64,000 nucleotides of DNA from positions 1,612,001 to 1,676,000 of the forward strand of contig OZ239144.1 of assembly GCA_965194505.1 (NCBI GenBank). The letters run 5' to 3'. The position numbers and the translations under genes were made by a program. The notes beneath the pieces were generated by a model. The model saw nothing but the letters and a program-made list of their open reading frames with translations, searched no databases and was not told the DNA's origin. Position 1 is the first letter of the stretch, and each line of letters opens with the position of its first letter. Shown here piece by piece: positions 26,437-36,300 of the stretch. Source of the stretch: Hahnella aquatica (GTDB taxonomy: Bacteria; Pseudomonadota; Gammaproteobacteria; Burkholderiales; Burkholderiaceae_A).

Positions 26437-28219
26437 GAAGGCCGGCACGCTCCAGGCCTTGAGGGCCCTCGGGGTGAAGGCACTCAATGGCCTCGAACTC
26501 ATTGACCTTGTCGATCTCGGTGCCCATCGAGATGTTGGTCACGCGCTCGAGGATGATTTCCACCACCACCGGCACACGGAATTCACGGGCCATGGACTGG
26601 GCCTGTTGCAGGGCCGACTGGATCTTCTCTGGGTCGGTGACACGCAGGGCCTTGCAGCCCAGCCCTTCGACCACCATGAGGTGATCCACGCCATAGGGCT
26701 TCAAGGTTGGATCCGACACGTTCTGATTGTCGAAGCTCAACTGGACTTGATAATCCATGTTAAAGCCCCGCTGAGACTGTCGGATGAGGCCGAGGTAGCT
26801 GTTGTTGACCAGCACCTGCACATAGGGCAAGGAGAATTGTGCGCCCACCGCCAGTTCCTCGATGAGGAATTGGAAGTCGTAGTCGCCCGCGATTCCCACC
26901 ACCGTGCGGGTGGGGTCGGCCGCCACCACGCCAAGGGCAGCCGGGATCGTCCATCCCAGGGGGCCTGCCTGGCCGCAGTTGATCCACTGCCTCGGACCGT
27001 AGACGCGCAGGAACTGGCCAGCCGCAATCTGAGACAGGCCAATGGTCGACACGTAGATGGTGTCACGCGGGAAGGCTGTATTCATCTCCTCATAGACGCG
27101 CATCGGTCTGATCGGCGTCTCGGTGTAGTGGGTCTTGCGGCCCATCAGGCGCTTGCGCTCCTCGCAACGGGCAGACCAGTCGGAGAAGTCTTTGGCCTTG
27201 CCGGCCGCCTTGCGCTCCTTGACGATGGCAATGAACTGCTCGAGCGCGGCACGGGCATCCGAGACCACGCCGTAGTCGGGCGTGAAGATGCGCCCGATCT
27301 GGGTGGGCTCGATGTCCACGTGCACAAACTTGCGGCCCTTGGTGTAGGTGTCGACCGAGCCCGTGTGCCGGTTGGCCCAACGGTTGCCGATGCCCATGAC
27401 GAAATCGCTGGCCAAGAGGCTGGCGTTTCCATAACGGTGGCTGGTCTGAAGGCCGACCATGCCGGCCATGAGGCGGTGGTCATCGGGGATGCAACCCCAG
27501 CCCATCAACGTGGGGATGACCGGCACGCCGGAGAGTTCTGCGAATTCGACCAGGAGGTCGGCGGCATCGGCATTGAAAATGCCGCCACCGGCCACGATCA
27601 GCGGCTTGTCTGCGGCCATGAGCATGTCGATGGCCTTTTCGGCCTGCCGACGGCTCACCGTGGGCTTGAATGCGGGCAGGGGCTCGTAGGTGTCGATGTC
27701 GAACTCGATCTCGGCCTGCTGCACGTCAATGGGAAGGTCGATCAGCACAGGGCCTGGACGGCCAGACCGCATGAGGTGGAAGGCCTGCTGGAACACCCGG
27801 GGCACGAGGCCTGGCTCGAGCACGGTGGTGGCCATTTTGGTCAGCGGCTTGGCAATGCTGGCGATGTCCACGGCCTGGAAGTCCTCTTTGTGCAGACGAG
27901 CCCGCGGGGCCTGACCCGTGATGCAGAGGATGGGAATCGAGTCGGCCTGGGCGGAGTAGAGGCCGGTGACCATGTCGGTGCCGCCAGGGCCCGACGTGCC
28001 GATGCAGACGCCGATGTTGCCGGCCTTGGCCCGGGTGTAGCCTTCGGCCATGTGCGAGGCACCCTCGACGTGGCGGGCCAGGATGTGCGTAACAGACTGT
28101 CGCTCCCGAAGGGCAGCATAGAGTGGGTTGATGGCGGCACCAGGCACACCAAAGGCCTGCACCACGCCTTCTTTTTCCAGCACCATTGCAGCAGCCATTG
28201 CGGCGGTCATTTTGGCCAT
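26429..28219 (-). CDS. gcl: Glyoxylate carboligase (tartronate-semialdehyde synthase)
   Basis: Gcl is a thiamine-diphosphate enzyme that joins two glyoxylates with loss of CO2. It has the three domains of the acetolactate synthase family, with the ThDP motif GIAGDYDFQFLIEELA...NNSYLG near residues 445-475. In the N-terminal domain it reads ARHVEGASHMAEGY, with Val where most ThDP enzymes have the catalytic Glu; that substitution is the hallmark of true Gcl. The start is the ATG at 28219 preceded by AGGAGA, giving 596 residues. It is first in gcl-hyi-glxR-glcDEF. Confidence 0.97.
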   Translation of the reverse strand: MAKMTAAMAAAMVLEKEGVVQAFGVPGAAINPLYAALRERQSVTHILARHVEGASHMAEGYTRAKAGNIGVCIGTSGPGGTDMVTGLYSAQADSIPILCITGQAPRARLHKEDFQAVDIASIAKPLTKMATTVLEPGLVPRVFQQAFHLMRSGRPGPVLIDLPIDVQQAEIEFDIDTYEPLPAFKPTVSRRQAEKAIDMLMAADKPLIVAGGGIFNADAADLLVEFAELSGVPVIPTLMGWGCIPDDHRLMAGMVGLQTSHRYGNASLLASDFVMGIGNRWANRHTGSVDTYTKGRKFVHVDIEPTQIGRIFTPDYGVVSDARAALEQFIAIVKERKAAGKAKDFSDWSARCEERKRLMGRKTHYTETPIRPMRVYEEMNTAFPRDTIYVSTIGLSQIAAGQFLRVYGPRQWINCGQAGPLGWTIPAALGVVAADPTRTVVGIAGDYDFQFLIEELAVGAQFSLPYVQVLVNNSYLGLIRQSQRGFNMDYQVQLSFDNQNVSDPTLKPYGVDHLMVVEGLGCKALRVTDPEKIQSALQQAQSMAREFRVPVVVEIILERVTNISMGTEIDKVNEFEAIECLHPEGPQGLERAGLLE

Positions 28220-28254
28220 GTTCGTCTCCTTTGAGTTGGACAACCAATGGGCTG

Positions 28255-28283
28255 ATTTTGTTGGCTCTCGGTAGTGAACTGAA
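28255..28283 (-). promoter_or_regulatory. Possible sigma-70 promoter for gcl
   Basis: On the minus strand TTCAGT (28283-28278) and CAAAAT (28260-28255) are 17 bp apart. Each is a partial match to consensus, as expected for an activator-dependent promoter. It would start transcription near 28248, placing the palindrome at 28305-28323 at about -66. Confidence 0.3.
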
Positions 28284-28304
28284 GCCCCCTTCGCTGCATT
28301 TGCC

Positions 28305-28323
28305 TTATTCCTTTGTGGAATAA
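28305..28323. promoter_or_regulatory. LysR-type operator between gcl and its divergent regulator
   Basis: TTATTCC-N5-GGAATAA is a perfect 7 bp inverted repeat, and it contains the T-N11-A pattern bound by LysR regulators. It lies 6 bp before the regulator's ATG and about 86 bp before gcl. That location suits both autorepression and activation of the glycolate operon. Binding is inferred from symmetry and position. Confidence 0.55.
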
Positions 28324-28329
28324 TTGGCC

Positions 28330-29235
28330 ATGGACCAACTGCAAGCCCTTCAAGCCTTTGTTCGCGTGGTCGACCTGGGCTCCTTCAGCAAGGCTGCGGC
28401 CGAGGCGGGGGTTGGACAGCCCGCCATCACCAAGGCCGTCGCACACCTCGAGGCCAAACTGGGTTCTCGGCTGCTGCATCGCACCACCCGAGGGGTCTCG
28501 GTCACGGAGGTCGGGGCGCTCTATTACGAACGTGGCCGCGAGATCCTGCATCAGGTGGAGGAGGCGCAGAACCAGGTGGCCGCCATGCGCCATGAACTCC
28601 ATGGCGTCATTCGGATTAGCACCTCGGTGGCCTTCGGTCGCCGAGTGCTCGCACCCCTCATCATCGAATTTCTCAAGCAGCACCCTGGCCTTCAGATCGA
28701 CCTCTCCTTCGAGGACCGCTACATCAACCTGCTCGAGCAGGGCATCGACGTCGCCATCCGCATGGGGCGACTGGCCGACTCCAGCCTCGGCTCCCGATAC
28801 CTCGGGCTCAATCCGTGGGCGGTGGTGGCCTCACCGAGCTACCTCAAGGCCCGAGGGCGGCCCAAGCTGCCCCAGGAGTTGCAGCAGCACAGTGCCCTCA
28901 TCTACAGCACCGTGCAGGGTGATGCGCGCTGGCAGTTCACCGGGCCCAAGGGCGAGGAGCGCACGGTCACGGTTCAAGGCCCACTTCGATCCAACAACCT
29001 CGCCGCCCTGCTCATGGCCGCACGCGAAGGCATGGGCATTGCGGCCCTGCCGCGCTATGTGGCCCACGGATCCCTTCGGTCTGGGCAGGTTCAGGAACTG
29101 CTCGCAGACTGGCGCATGCCGTCTCAGGAGGTCCATGCGGTCTACCCCTCCCCCAAACTATTGCCCACAAAGGTTGGACTGTTGTTGAGCTGGCTGCAGA
29201 GCCAATTCCAAGACAATTGGTGGGCCCGACCATGA
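28330..29235 (+). CDS. LysR-family transcriptional regulator, likely controlling the glycolate operon
   Basis: Residues 1-60 form the winged helix-turn-helix (LQALQAFVRVVDLGSFSKAAAEAGVGQPAITKAVAHLE), and the rest is the periplasmic-binding-like effector domain with FEDRYINLLEQGIDVAIRMG. The start is the ATG at 28330; the frame opens 6 bp earlier at TTG. Length is 301 residues. It is divergent from gcl across 110 bp that contain a perfect palindrome, so it most likely senses glyoxylate or a related acid. Its stop overlaps the start of the adenosyltransferase gene (ATGA). Confidence 0.9.
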   Translation: MDQLQALQAFVRVVDLGSFSKAAAEAGVGQPAITKAVAHLEAKLGSRLLHRTTRGVSVTEVGALYYERGREILHQVEEAQNQVAAMRHELHGVIRISTSVAFGRRVLAPLIIEFLKQHPGLQIDLSFEDRYINLLEQGIDVAIRMGRLADSSLGSRYLGLNPWAVVASPSYLKARGRPKLPQELQQHSALIYSTVQGDARWQFTGPKGEERTVTVQGPLRSNNLAALLMAAREGMGIAALPRYVAHGSLRSGQVQELLADWRMPSQEVHAVYPSPKLLPTKVGLLLSWLQSQFQDNWWARP

Positions 29236-29864
29236 ACACTCGACACCGCCTCTCTCGCATCACCACCCGCTCGGGTGACGATGGCTCCACCGGCCTGGCC
29301 GACGGCACTCGACTGCCCAAGCACCATGAGCGCATCGCCGTGTTGGGCGACCTCGACGAACTCAATAGCCAGGTGGGTGTGCTTCGGGCCGTGCTCTCGG
29401 CGGAGTGCCCAGGCCAGGCCGAAGCCACCCGTCTCGATGCCATGCTCAGTCACGTCCAGCACGACCTCTTCGACCTCGGTGGTGAAATCAGCCTGCCCGG
29501 AGAGGCCCTGCTCAAGCCCGAGCGCGTGTTGGCGCTCGACGAGTGGCTCCAAGACCTCAACGGCCAGCTGGCGCCGCTGCGCGAATTCATTCTGCCCGCG
29601 GGCTCGATGGCCACGGCCACAGCCCATGTGGTGCGAACAGTGACCCGGCGCGCCGAGCGAAGCCTCCTGTGGCTGGTGGAGCGGGAAACCTCCGATGCCC
29701 GCCGTGCGGCGCTCGCCCGGGAGGCCGGCCCGCAGCATTACCTGAACCGACTCTCCGACCTCATGTTTGTGATGGCCCGCTCGATTGGACGCATCGGTGG
29801 CAGACCAGAGGTCTACTGGCGCCGGGAGTCGGACCGGCCGCAGAACAACAAGGCCGCTTCTTAG
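29232..29864 (+). CDS. ATP:cob(I)alamin adenosyltransferase, PduO type
   Basis: The enzyme makes adenosylcobalamin from cob(I)alamin. PduO-family marks are the N-terminal ITTRSGDDGSTGLADGTRLPK (ATP-binding), ERIAVLGDLDELNSQVGVLR, and the conserved helix ATAHVVRTVTRRAERSLLWL with YLNRLSDLMFVMAR near the end. The product is about 210 residues. Its ATG overlaps the LysR stop, so it rides on the regulator's transcript. It shares TTAG with the aroG stop. Confidence 0.94.
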   Translation: MNTRHRLSRITTRSGDDGSTGLADGTRLPKHHERIAVLGDLDELNSQVGVLRAVLSAECPGQAEATRLDAMLSHVQHDLFDLGGEISLPGEALLKPERVLALDEWLQDLNGQLAPLREFILPAGSMATATAHVVRTVTRRAERSLLWLVERETSDARRAALAREAGPQHYLNRLSDLMFVMARSIGRIGGRPEVYWRRESDRPQNNKAAS

Positions 29865-30943
29865 GCGGCTGCCTTGGCGGCCACGGTGCGTCGAGCAGAC
29901 ACGCCCTTGGCCAGGTTCTCGAGAATGCGCAGGCTGTCGTCCCAGCCGATGCAGCCATCCGTGATGCTCTGGCCATAGGTGAGGTCGGCCAGGGTCTGGC
30001 CGGGCTGCAGGTCTTGCCGCCCAAAGACCAGGTGGCTCTCCACCATCACACCAAAAATACGGGTCTCGCCGGCCGCGAGCTGGGCCGCAATGTTCTCGGA
30101 GACGGGGAGTTGATTCTCTGGCTTCTTGCTGGAATTGCCGTGGCTCATGTCGACCATGAGCTTACAAGGTGCCTTGGCCGCAGCCGCCGCCTCGCAGGCC
30201 GCCTGCACACTGGCGGCATCGAAGTTGGGCTGCTTGCCGCCACGCAGAATCACATGACAGTCTTCGTTGCCGGCCGTGGCCACAATGGCCGTTCGGCCCT
30301 CGCTGGTGACGGACAGGAAATGATGGGGATGGGAGGCCGCCTGAATCGCATCAAAGGCGATCTTTAGGTTGCCGTCGGTGCCGTTCTTAAAGCCCACGGG
30401 ACAAGACAGGCCAGAGGCCAGCTCCCGATGCACCTGCGACTCCGTGGTGCGCGCGCCGATCGCCCCCCAGGCCACGAAGTCTGCGATGTACTGCGGCGAA
30501 ATGACATCGAGAAACTCGACGCCCGCGGGCAGACCAAGGTCGTTGATCTCGGAGAGCACGGACCGACCCTTGCGCAGGCCTGTGTTGATGTCAAAGCTGT
30601 TGTCGAGGTGCGGATCGTTGATCAGCCCCTTCCAGCCCACCGTGGTTCTGGGCTTCTCGAAGTAGACCCGCATGACAATTTCGAGCTGGTCTTTGAAGCG
30701 CTCACGCTCGGCCACAAGCCGTTGCGCGTACTCCATGGCGGCTTTCGGGTCGTGGATGGAGCAGGGGCCAATGATCACCAGCAGGCGGTCGTCCTGGCCA
30801 TGCAGAATGCGATGGATCGCCTGCCGCGCGGCAGAGACAGTCTGCTCAGCCTTGGCCGAGACGGGCAGCTCGGCCACCAATTGATCGGGGGTGGCGAGTT
30901 CTTTGAGGGCGCGAATGCGCAGGTTGGCAGTGGAGGAGGTCAT
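29861..30943 (-). CDS. aroG: 3-deoxy-7-phosphoheptulonate (DAHP) synthase, class I
   Basis: DAHP synthase opens the shikimate pathway. Class I AroFGH marks are LLVIIGPCSIHDPKAAMEYA near residue 55, MRVYFEKPRTTVGWKGLINDP, GARTTESQVHRELASGLS, GFKNGTDG and VDMSHGNSSKKP. It has 360 residues. Which aromatic amino acid inhibits it cannot be decided by eye. It lies 8 bp after tldD on the minus strand. Confidence 0.95.
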   Translation of the reverse strand: MTSSTANLRIRALKELATPDQLVAELPVSAKAEQTVSAARQAIHRILHGQDDRLLVIIGPCSIHDPKAAMEYAQRLVAERERFKDQLEIVMRVYFEKPRTTVGWKGLINDPHLDNSFDINTGLRKGRSVLSEINDLGLPAGVEFLDVISPQYIADFVAWGAIGARTTESQVHRELASGLSCPVGFKNGTDGNLKIAFDAIQAASHPHHFLSVTSEGRTAIVATAGNEDCHVILRGGKQPNFDAASVQAACEAAAAAKAPCKLMVDMSHGNSSKKPENQLPVSENIAAQLAAGETRIFGVMVESHLVFGRQDLQPGQTLADLTYGQSITDGCIGWDDSLRILENLAKGVSARRTVAAKAAA

Positions 30944-30951
30944 CCCCTATT

Positions 30952-32448
30952 TTAGCCCGTCCCGCCCACCGTGAGCCCCTCCAGGCGCAGCGTGGGCTGG
31001 CCGACCCCCACGGGCACGCTCTGGCCCTCCTTGCCACAAGTGCCAATGCCGGGGTCGAGCGACAGGTCGTTGCCAATGCGGCTCACCCGGGTCAGTGCAT
31101 CGGGGCCATTACCAATCAGCGTGGCGCCCTTGACGGGATACTGAATCTTGCCGCCCTCGACCCAGTAGGCCTCGGAGGCAGAGAAGACAAACTTGCCGCT
31201 GGTGATGTCCACCTGGCCGCCGCCGAAATTGACGGCATAGAGGCCGCGGTCGAGCGAGGCGACAATCTCTGCCGGGTCGTCCTTGCCCGCGAGCATGAAG
31301 GTGTTGGTCATGCGGGGCATGGTCAGGTGGGCATAGGACTCTCGACGTCCATTGCCCGTGGGGGCCACACCCATCAGCCTGGCATTGAGGCTGTCTTGGA
31401 GGTAGCCGCAGAGAATGCCGTCCTCGATGAGCACATTGCGCTGGGTGGCATTGCCCTCGTCGTCCACATTCAGGGAGCCGCGGCGGCCTGGCAGGCTGCC
31501 ATCGTCGATGACAGTCACGCCCCTGGCCGCAACCCGCTGGCCCATGCGCCCCGCGAAGGCCGATGAGCACTTGCGATTGAAGTCTCCTTCGAGGCCATGG
31601 CCCACCGCCTCGTGCAGCAGCACACCCGGCCAGCCTGGCCCGAGAACCACCGGCATCTGACCCGCCGGCGCAGGCCGTGACTCGAGGTTGACCAAGGCTT
31701 GGCGAACGGCCTCTTTGGCGTGCCCTGTGAGCACCCCGGGCGTGAAGAGGCCGAAGTCGGCCCGGCCACCGCCGCCACTGGAGCCTTGCTCGCGACGGCC
31801 GTTGGCCTCCACGATCACCGAGACCGACAGCCGAACCAGAGGCCGCACATCTGCAGCCAGCCGGCCATCGCTTCGCAAAATGAGCACCACATCGAATTCA
31901 CCAGCCAAAGAGGCCATCACCTGCACCACACGGGGGTCTTCAGCCCGTGCGATCCGCTCGACCGACATCAGCAAGGCCACCTTGTCCTCGGATGACAGGG
32001 CCTCGAGCGGATCGGCCACGCCATACAGGCTGGACGTGCCTTTGCCCTGAAAGAGTTCGCGCTGCCGAGCCAGTTTGCTGCGATGGTCGGTGACCCGCTG
32101 GGGCATGGCGCGGCCGCCCGACCGGGCGATGGTGCGCGTGGTGAGCGCCGCCTCGTGCAGGGCCGCTGGGCTCAGGGTGTCGCTGTAGGCAAAGGCCGTC
32201 TTCTCGCCAGAGATGGCCCGCACGCCCACGCCCTGATCGATCGAAAAGCTGCCGGATTTCACCATGCCCTCATCCAGGCTCCAGGCCTCGGACTTGGTGT
32301 ATTGGAAGTACAGGTCGGCATGGTCCACCTTGTGGCCATGAATCTCGGCCAGCGCCGCGTGGCAATGGGCCTCTGTGAGCCCGTGGGGCTCCAACAGAAC
32401 TCGGTTGGCAATGGCCAACGATGCGATGGCGGAATCGGCTGGTGTCAT
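30952..32448 (-). CDS. tldD: Metalloprotease TldD
   Basis: TldD works with TldE/PmbA as a zinc peptidase that processes small peptides and unfolded chains. The zinc motif is HEAVGHGLEGDF near residue 275. N-terminal features (DLYFQYTKSEAWSLDEGMVKSG) and the C-terminal block SGKFVFSASEAYWVEGGK are typical. Length is 498 residues. It starts 3 bp after the nitrilase stop. Its partner pmbA is not in this window. Confidence 0.96.
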   Translation of the reverse strand: MTPADSAIASLAIANRVLLEPHGLTEAHCHAALAEIHGHKVDHADLYFQYTKSEAWSLDEGMVKSGSFSIDQGVGVRAISGEKTAFAYSDTLSPAALHEAALTTRTIARSGGRAMPQRVTDHRSKLARQRELFQGKGTSSLYGVADPLEALSSEDKVALLMSVERIARAEDPRVVQVMASLAGEFDVVLILRSDGRLAADVRPLVRLSVSVIVEANGRREQGSSGGGGRADFGLFTPGVLTGHAKEAVRQALVNLESRPAPAGQMPVVLGPGWPGVLLHEAVGHGLEGDFNRKCSSAFAGRMGQRVAARGVTVIDDGSLPGRRGSLNVDDEGNATQRNVLIEDGILCGYLQDSLNARLMGVAPTGNGRRESYAHLTMPRMTNTFMLAGKDDPAEIVASLDRGLYAVNFGGGQVDITSGKFVFSASEAYWVEGGKIQYPVKGATLIGNGPDALTRVSRIGNDLSLDPGIGTCGKEGQSVPVGVGQPTLRLEGLTVGGTG

Positions 32449-32451
32449 GAG

Positions 32452-33318
32452 TCAGTCTTCCTTGGTGAGGCCCACGCGACGATGGGCCAGTGCAGGTAAG
32501 TTTAGGCGAACGGCCGCCGTGCGTTGTGGGTCAACCACACCTGAGACAATGCCTTCGCCCGTGGCAAGGCGCTCGACCACCTCGCCCCATGGGTCAATCA
32601 GCATGCTGTGCCCCCAGGTGCGTCGGCCGTTCTCGTGCAGGCCACCCTGGGCACTGGCCAATAGCCAGCACTGGTTCTCCACCGCCCGCGCGCGAAGCAG
32701 GAGTTCCCAGTGGGCCCGCCCGGTGGTCTCGGTGAAGGCGGCCGGCACCACAATGAGGTCCAGTGGCTCGGGCTGTGCAAGGCGTCGGAAGAACTCCGGG
32801 AAACGAATGTCATAACAGACCGACAAGGCGGTTCGGCCTGCTGGTGTCTCACAGGCCACTGGGGCTGCACCCGCCAGAATGGTCTGGGATTCATCGTAAG
32901 ACTCCTGGCCCTGCTGGAATGAGAAGAGGTGAAGCTTGTCGTAACGGGCCACCAAGGCACCCTGCACATCAAAAACCAAGGTGGCATTGAACACACGGGC
33001 CGGGTCTGAGGAGGCCAGGGGCACGGTGCCACCGATCAGCCAGACGCCACTGAGACGGGCCGCCTGAGACAGGGCGGCCTGAATGGGCTGGGCCGCGCCG
33101 GGCTCGGGTGCGGATGCACCGATGGGCCACGCCTGCTCGGCCACACGGCATTTGTCCCGGGGGTCTGCGCCCATCAGGCAGAAGTATTCGGGCAGCAGCA
33201 CCATGCGGGCACCGGCTTTTGCCGCCTGGGCCACCAGGGCCGACATGCGCAGCAGGTTCTGGGGCACCGACTGGCCCGAGACCATCTGCACCGCCGCCAC
33301 TCGCGTGGATGCCATCAT
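32452..33318 (-). CDS. Carbon-nitrogen hydrolase, Nit1-like (probable deaminated glutathione amidase)
   Basis: The nitrilase superfamily catalytic triad is visible: Glu in LLPEYFCLMG near residue 44, Lys in RYDKLHLFSF near 128 and Cys in VCYDIRFPEFFR near 167. The sequence resembles the Nit1/YbeM branch that repairs deaminated glutathione, but the exact substrate is inferred. Its ATGATG start overlaps the stop of the yhdP gene. It has 288 residues. Confidence 0.9.
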   Translation of the reverse strand: MMASTRVAAVQMVSGQSVPQNLLRMSALVAQAAKAGARMVLLPEYFCLMGADPRDKCRVAEQAWPIGASAPEPGAAQPIQAALSQAARLSGVWLIGGTVPLASSDPARVFNATLVFDVQGALVARYDKLHLFSFQQGQESYDESQTILAGAAPVACETPAGRTALSVCYDIRFPEFFRRLAQPEPLDLIVVPAAFTETTGRAHWELLLRARAVENQCWLLASAQGGLHENGRRTWGHSMLIDPWGEVVERLATGEGIVSGVVDPQRTAAVRLNLPALAHRRVGLTKED

Positions 33319-36300
33319 GGCCTGCCCACCGAGCCGGCTGCCCCGTCGGCCGTCCCAGCTTGGCCCTCGGCCCCTGGCGGTGCGCGCCGAGGGAGTTCCT
33401 TCACCACAGGGTCAGACCAAGGCCCCGTCAGTTCGTACTCGTAGGCCAGCACCTTGCGCAATGGATCCCGCAGCACGTACTGGGCCAGAAAACTGCCCAG
33501 GCCGATGGCCGGGTTCACCAAGGCATAGCCCAGCGAGGCCAGCCCAACATTGAGCTCCGGCAACACCAGAACTCGAATCTGCTGGGTCTCGTCCATGATG
33601 GAGGCCGTTCCCTCAATGAAGACCGAGGCCTGTACGCCAACCACCCGCAGGTTCTCTGTGCGCACATCCCCTTGCGAGAACAGGAGGTCTCCCCTCACCC
33701 GCTCATAGGCAAAGCCCGCCGAGAAGATGTCGCGAAAATCGAGTGTGATGCGCTTGGGCAGCGACTGGAGGTTGACCACACTGACCAACTTGGAGAGGCC
33801 CGGCTCGGCCTTGAGGAACTGACCCTGCTGGAGGTCGAGTGCGAGCTGGCCAGCCAGTTGGGGCACACGAAAATCAATCGGCGCACCCGGCCAGCGCAGT
33901 TGCCCCTTGACCTGGCCCGGTGTTGCCCGCAGCAGGCCCGGATGACCCAAACGGGTGAGAAGGCCCTCGCTGCTTTTAATATCCAGCACCAAATCAAGGC
34001 TGGTCTGAGACTTGCCAGCCTGCTGTGGGGCTGCCTCCCAGCGGCCACTGCCCCGCAGGCTGGCATCGGGATTGTCGATCACCACCGACCGTATCTGCCA
34101 GGCCGCCTCCTGCAGCGATGGTGCGGCGTCGAGCGTGAGCCGACCAAACTGTTGGGGCCCTCGGCGAAAATCCTCGACCACCAAGTCCACGCTGGGCCAA
34201 CGCCGGGCCTGACTGATGGCGGTGAGCGACTGCAGGTCATCCTCCGCAGCCTCGCCAGCCGACAGGCTGCTCGGGCCGCGGCTTGGGGAGAGCCATAGGC
34301 GACTGAGCCGCGCGGTGATGGAACCCCTGGAGGCCGCCCCTCGCCGGCTTGACTGTGCATTGGGCTGCCAATTCAGGCGGCCCACCGCCTCCTGAGACTG
34401 CAGGTCCACCACCCAGGCGCCCGCCTGCTGGGCCACCTGGGCCTGAACGGTCGACAGGGCGGTTCCACCATCGAGCTCCAGGCGGCCGGCGCTCAACTCA
34501 ATGCGGGTCAAGCCCCCTGTGAGCGAGGAACCTTGGCCTGGCGCAGGCGTGACCACCCGACGATCCAGTGCATCGAGCCAGCGCCCCAGATGCAGCCTGG
34601 GTGCGGCCACCCGCACGACGGTGCCATCTGTGCTCGGCTCGGCCAGCGGCAGGCCCAGGCTCACCAGCCCCTTGGATCGTCCCGTTGCACCCGGACCCGG
34701 GCGGCGCTGCTCCACCAAGGCCTGCAGGGGTCCCTTGTCGGTTCGCAAGGTCCATCGGGCCACGCGACTGCCCGTGGCGGAAAGGCGCTGGGCCAGCCCC
34801 AGCCGCAGGCTCCAGTCTTCATCAGACAGCTTGCGGGCCGGCACAGGAAGCCTCACCGACAAGCCCTTGAGGCTCGACTGCGCATCGAGGTCCACCTGGC
34901 CTGGCCGAATCAACACCGACACCTCGTAGGGCGTGCGGCCGGCGAGCACGCCCCGAAACGGGAAATCCAAGGCGCTGCCCAACCAGGTCTCTAGTGCGCC
35001 GCCCTCGAGCGAGCCCGTCACGGCCAGTCGCGTCTCTCGAGACTCCGCAGGCCGATGGGCCAGTTGCAACGGCCCTCCCAAGGCCTGCCCCCGCCAGTCC
35101 AAGGTCACCAGGCCTCGGTCCGAAAACCGCAGCGAGCCGCTCAGGCCAGAGACCGCTGGAAACCCGCCCGCCAGGAACAGGTCAGCGCCTTTGACCGTGA
35201 GCAGTCCGTCGGCCGTGGTCTTGTCGGTGTCGTGAAGGTCGACCGTGAGGGCCAGGTCGAGGCTGGCAGGCCCTTTGGCCTGCGCATCCACGGTGAGGTC
35301 GCCGAGCATGCTGCGCACCGGGGATTGATTCACCGCCGCCAACAAGCTGGGCAGGTCGCTCTCAAAGCGGCCTTTGAGAGCCAGCATGGGCTGGCTCGCC
35401 AGCACATCGGCAATCTCACCTTCCACCGTCACCAGTGGGTTTCCCAGCATGCGCGCCTGGCGGCTCGAGACCGTCATCTTCGAGCCGTCGAATCGGAGGT
35501 CTACAAAGGCGCCATCAATGACCGGCCACTGTCGGGCGAAATGGAGTTGGAGATCTTCAAAGCGCAGCCGCGCCTGAAAGCTGCCCGTTCCAGGCTGGCG
35601 AAATGGGAAGTCGGCCAAGGGCCCATCGAGCGACCAATTCCCAGACACCGGGCGGCCCGACTCAAAGGCCCGGGCAATCCAGGCGTGGGTCTCATCGCCC
35701 AGGGCCCGGGGCAAAAGCGCGGCCACCCGTGTTGGGACCAGCCCGCCCACCGTGCCCTTGAGGCTGGCATCGCCCAGCCCTTGGCCACGGTATCGCCACC
35801 GACCCGACACATCCAAGACCAGGCCTTCGTCAGACACATTGAGCCCCTGAAGCGCCACATCCACCGCAGCGAGCCTGGGCCAGGGCCCTGTGCCCTCACC
35901 AGCGGCCAGTTGGAGGGCAGACCACTTCAAGGAACCCGACACAGAGGCCATGGCCAGACGCGGCTGCCGCATGAAAGCATCAGAGGCGATCGACAGGCCC
36001 TCACTCTGGATGCTGAGACTGCCCCGCACCCCATTGGCCACCAGCGAGCCACTCAAACCAGACAAGGCCGGCACCTGTGGCAGTCCCTCCTGGCTCACAT
36101 CGTCGAGCCGGGCACGCATCTGCAGCCGCGGAAGGTCTCGGGCCAGATCCACCTGGGTCAGGTCGGGGAGTGCGCCCTGCCAGCCCAACTCCATTTGAGA
36201 CAGCCGCCCACCCATCTTGAGGCCCGGCAGACGCCGCGCCAGGAGTTCCGACAGGGGCGAGAGCGCCACCGCATCCAACCCAATCACGGTCTCATCCCCC

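Noticed and set aside
26384..28234. 616-codon open frame on the plus strand
   Set aside because: Lies wholly antisense to gcl; its composition is the reverse complement of a GC-rich gene and matches no family.
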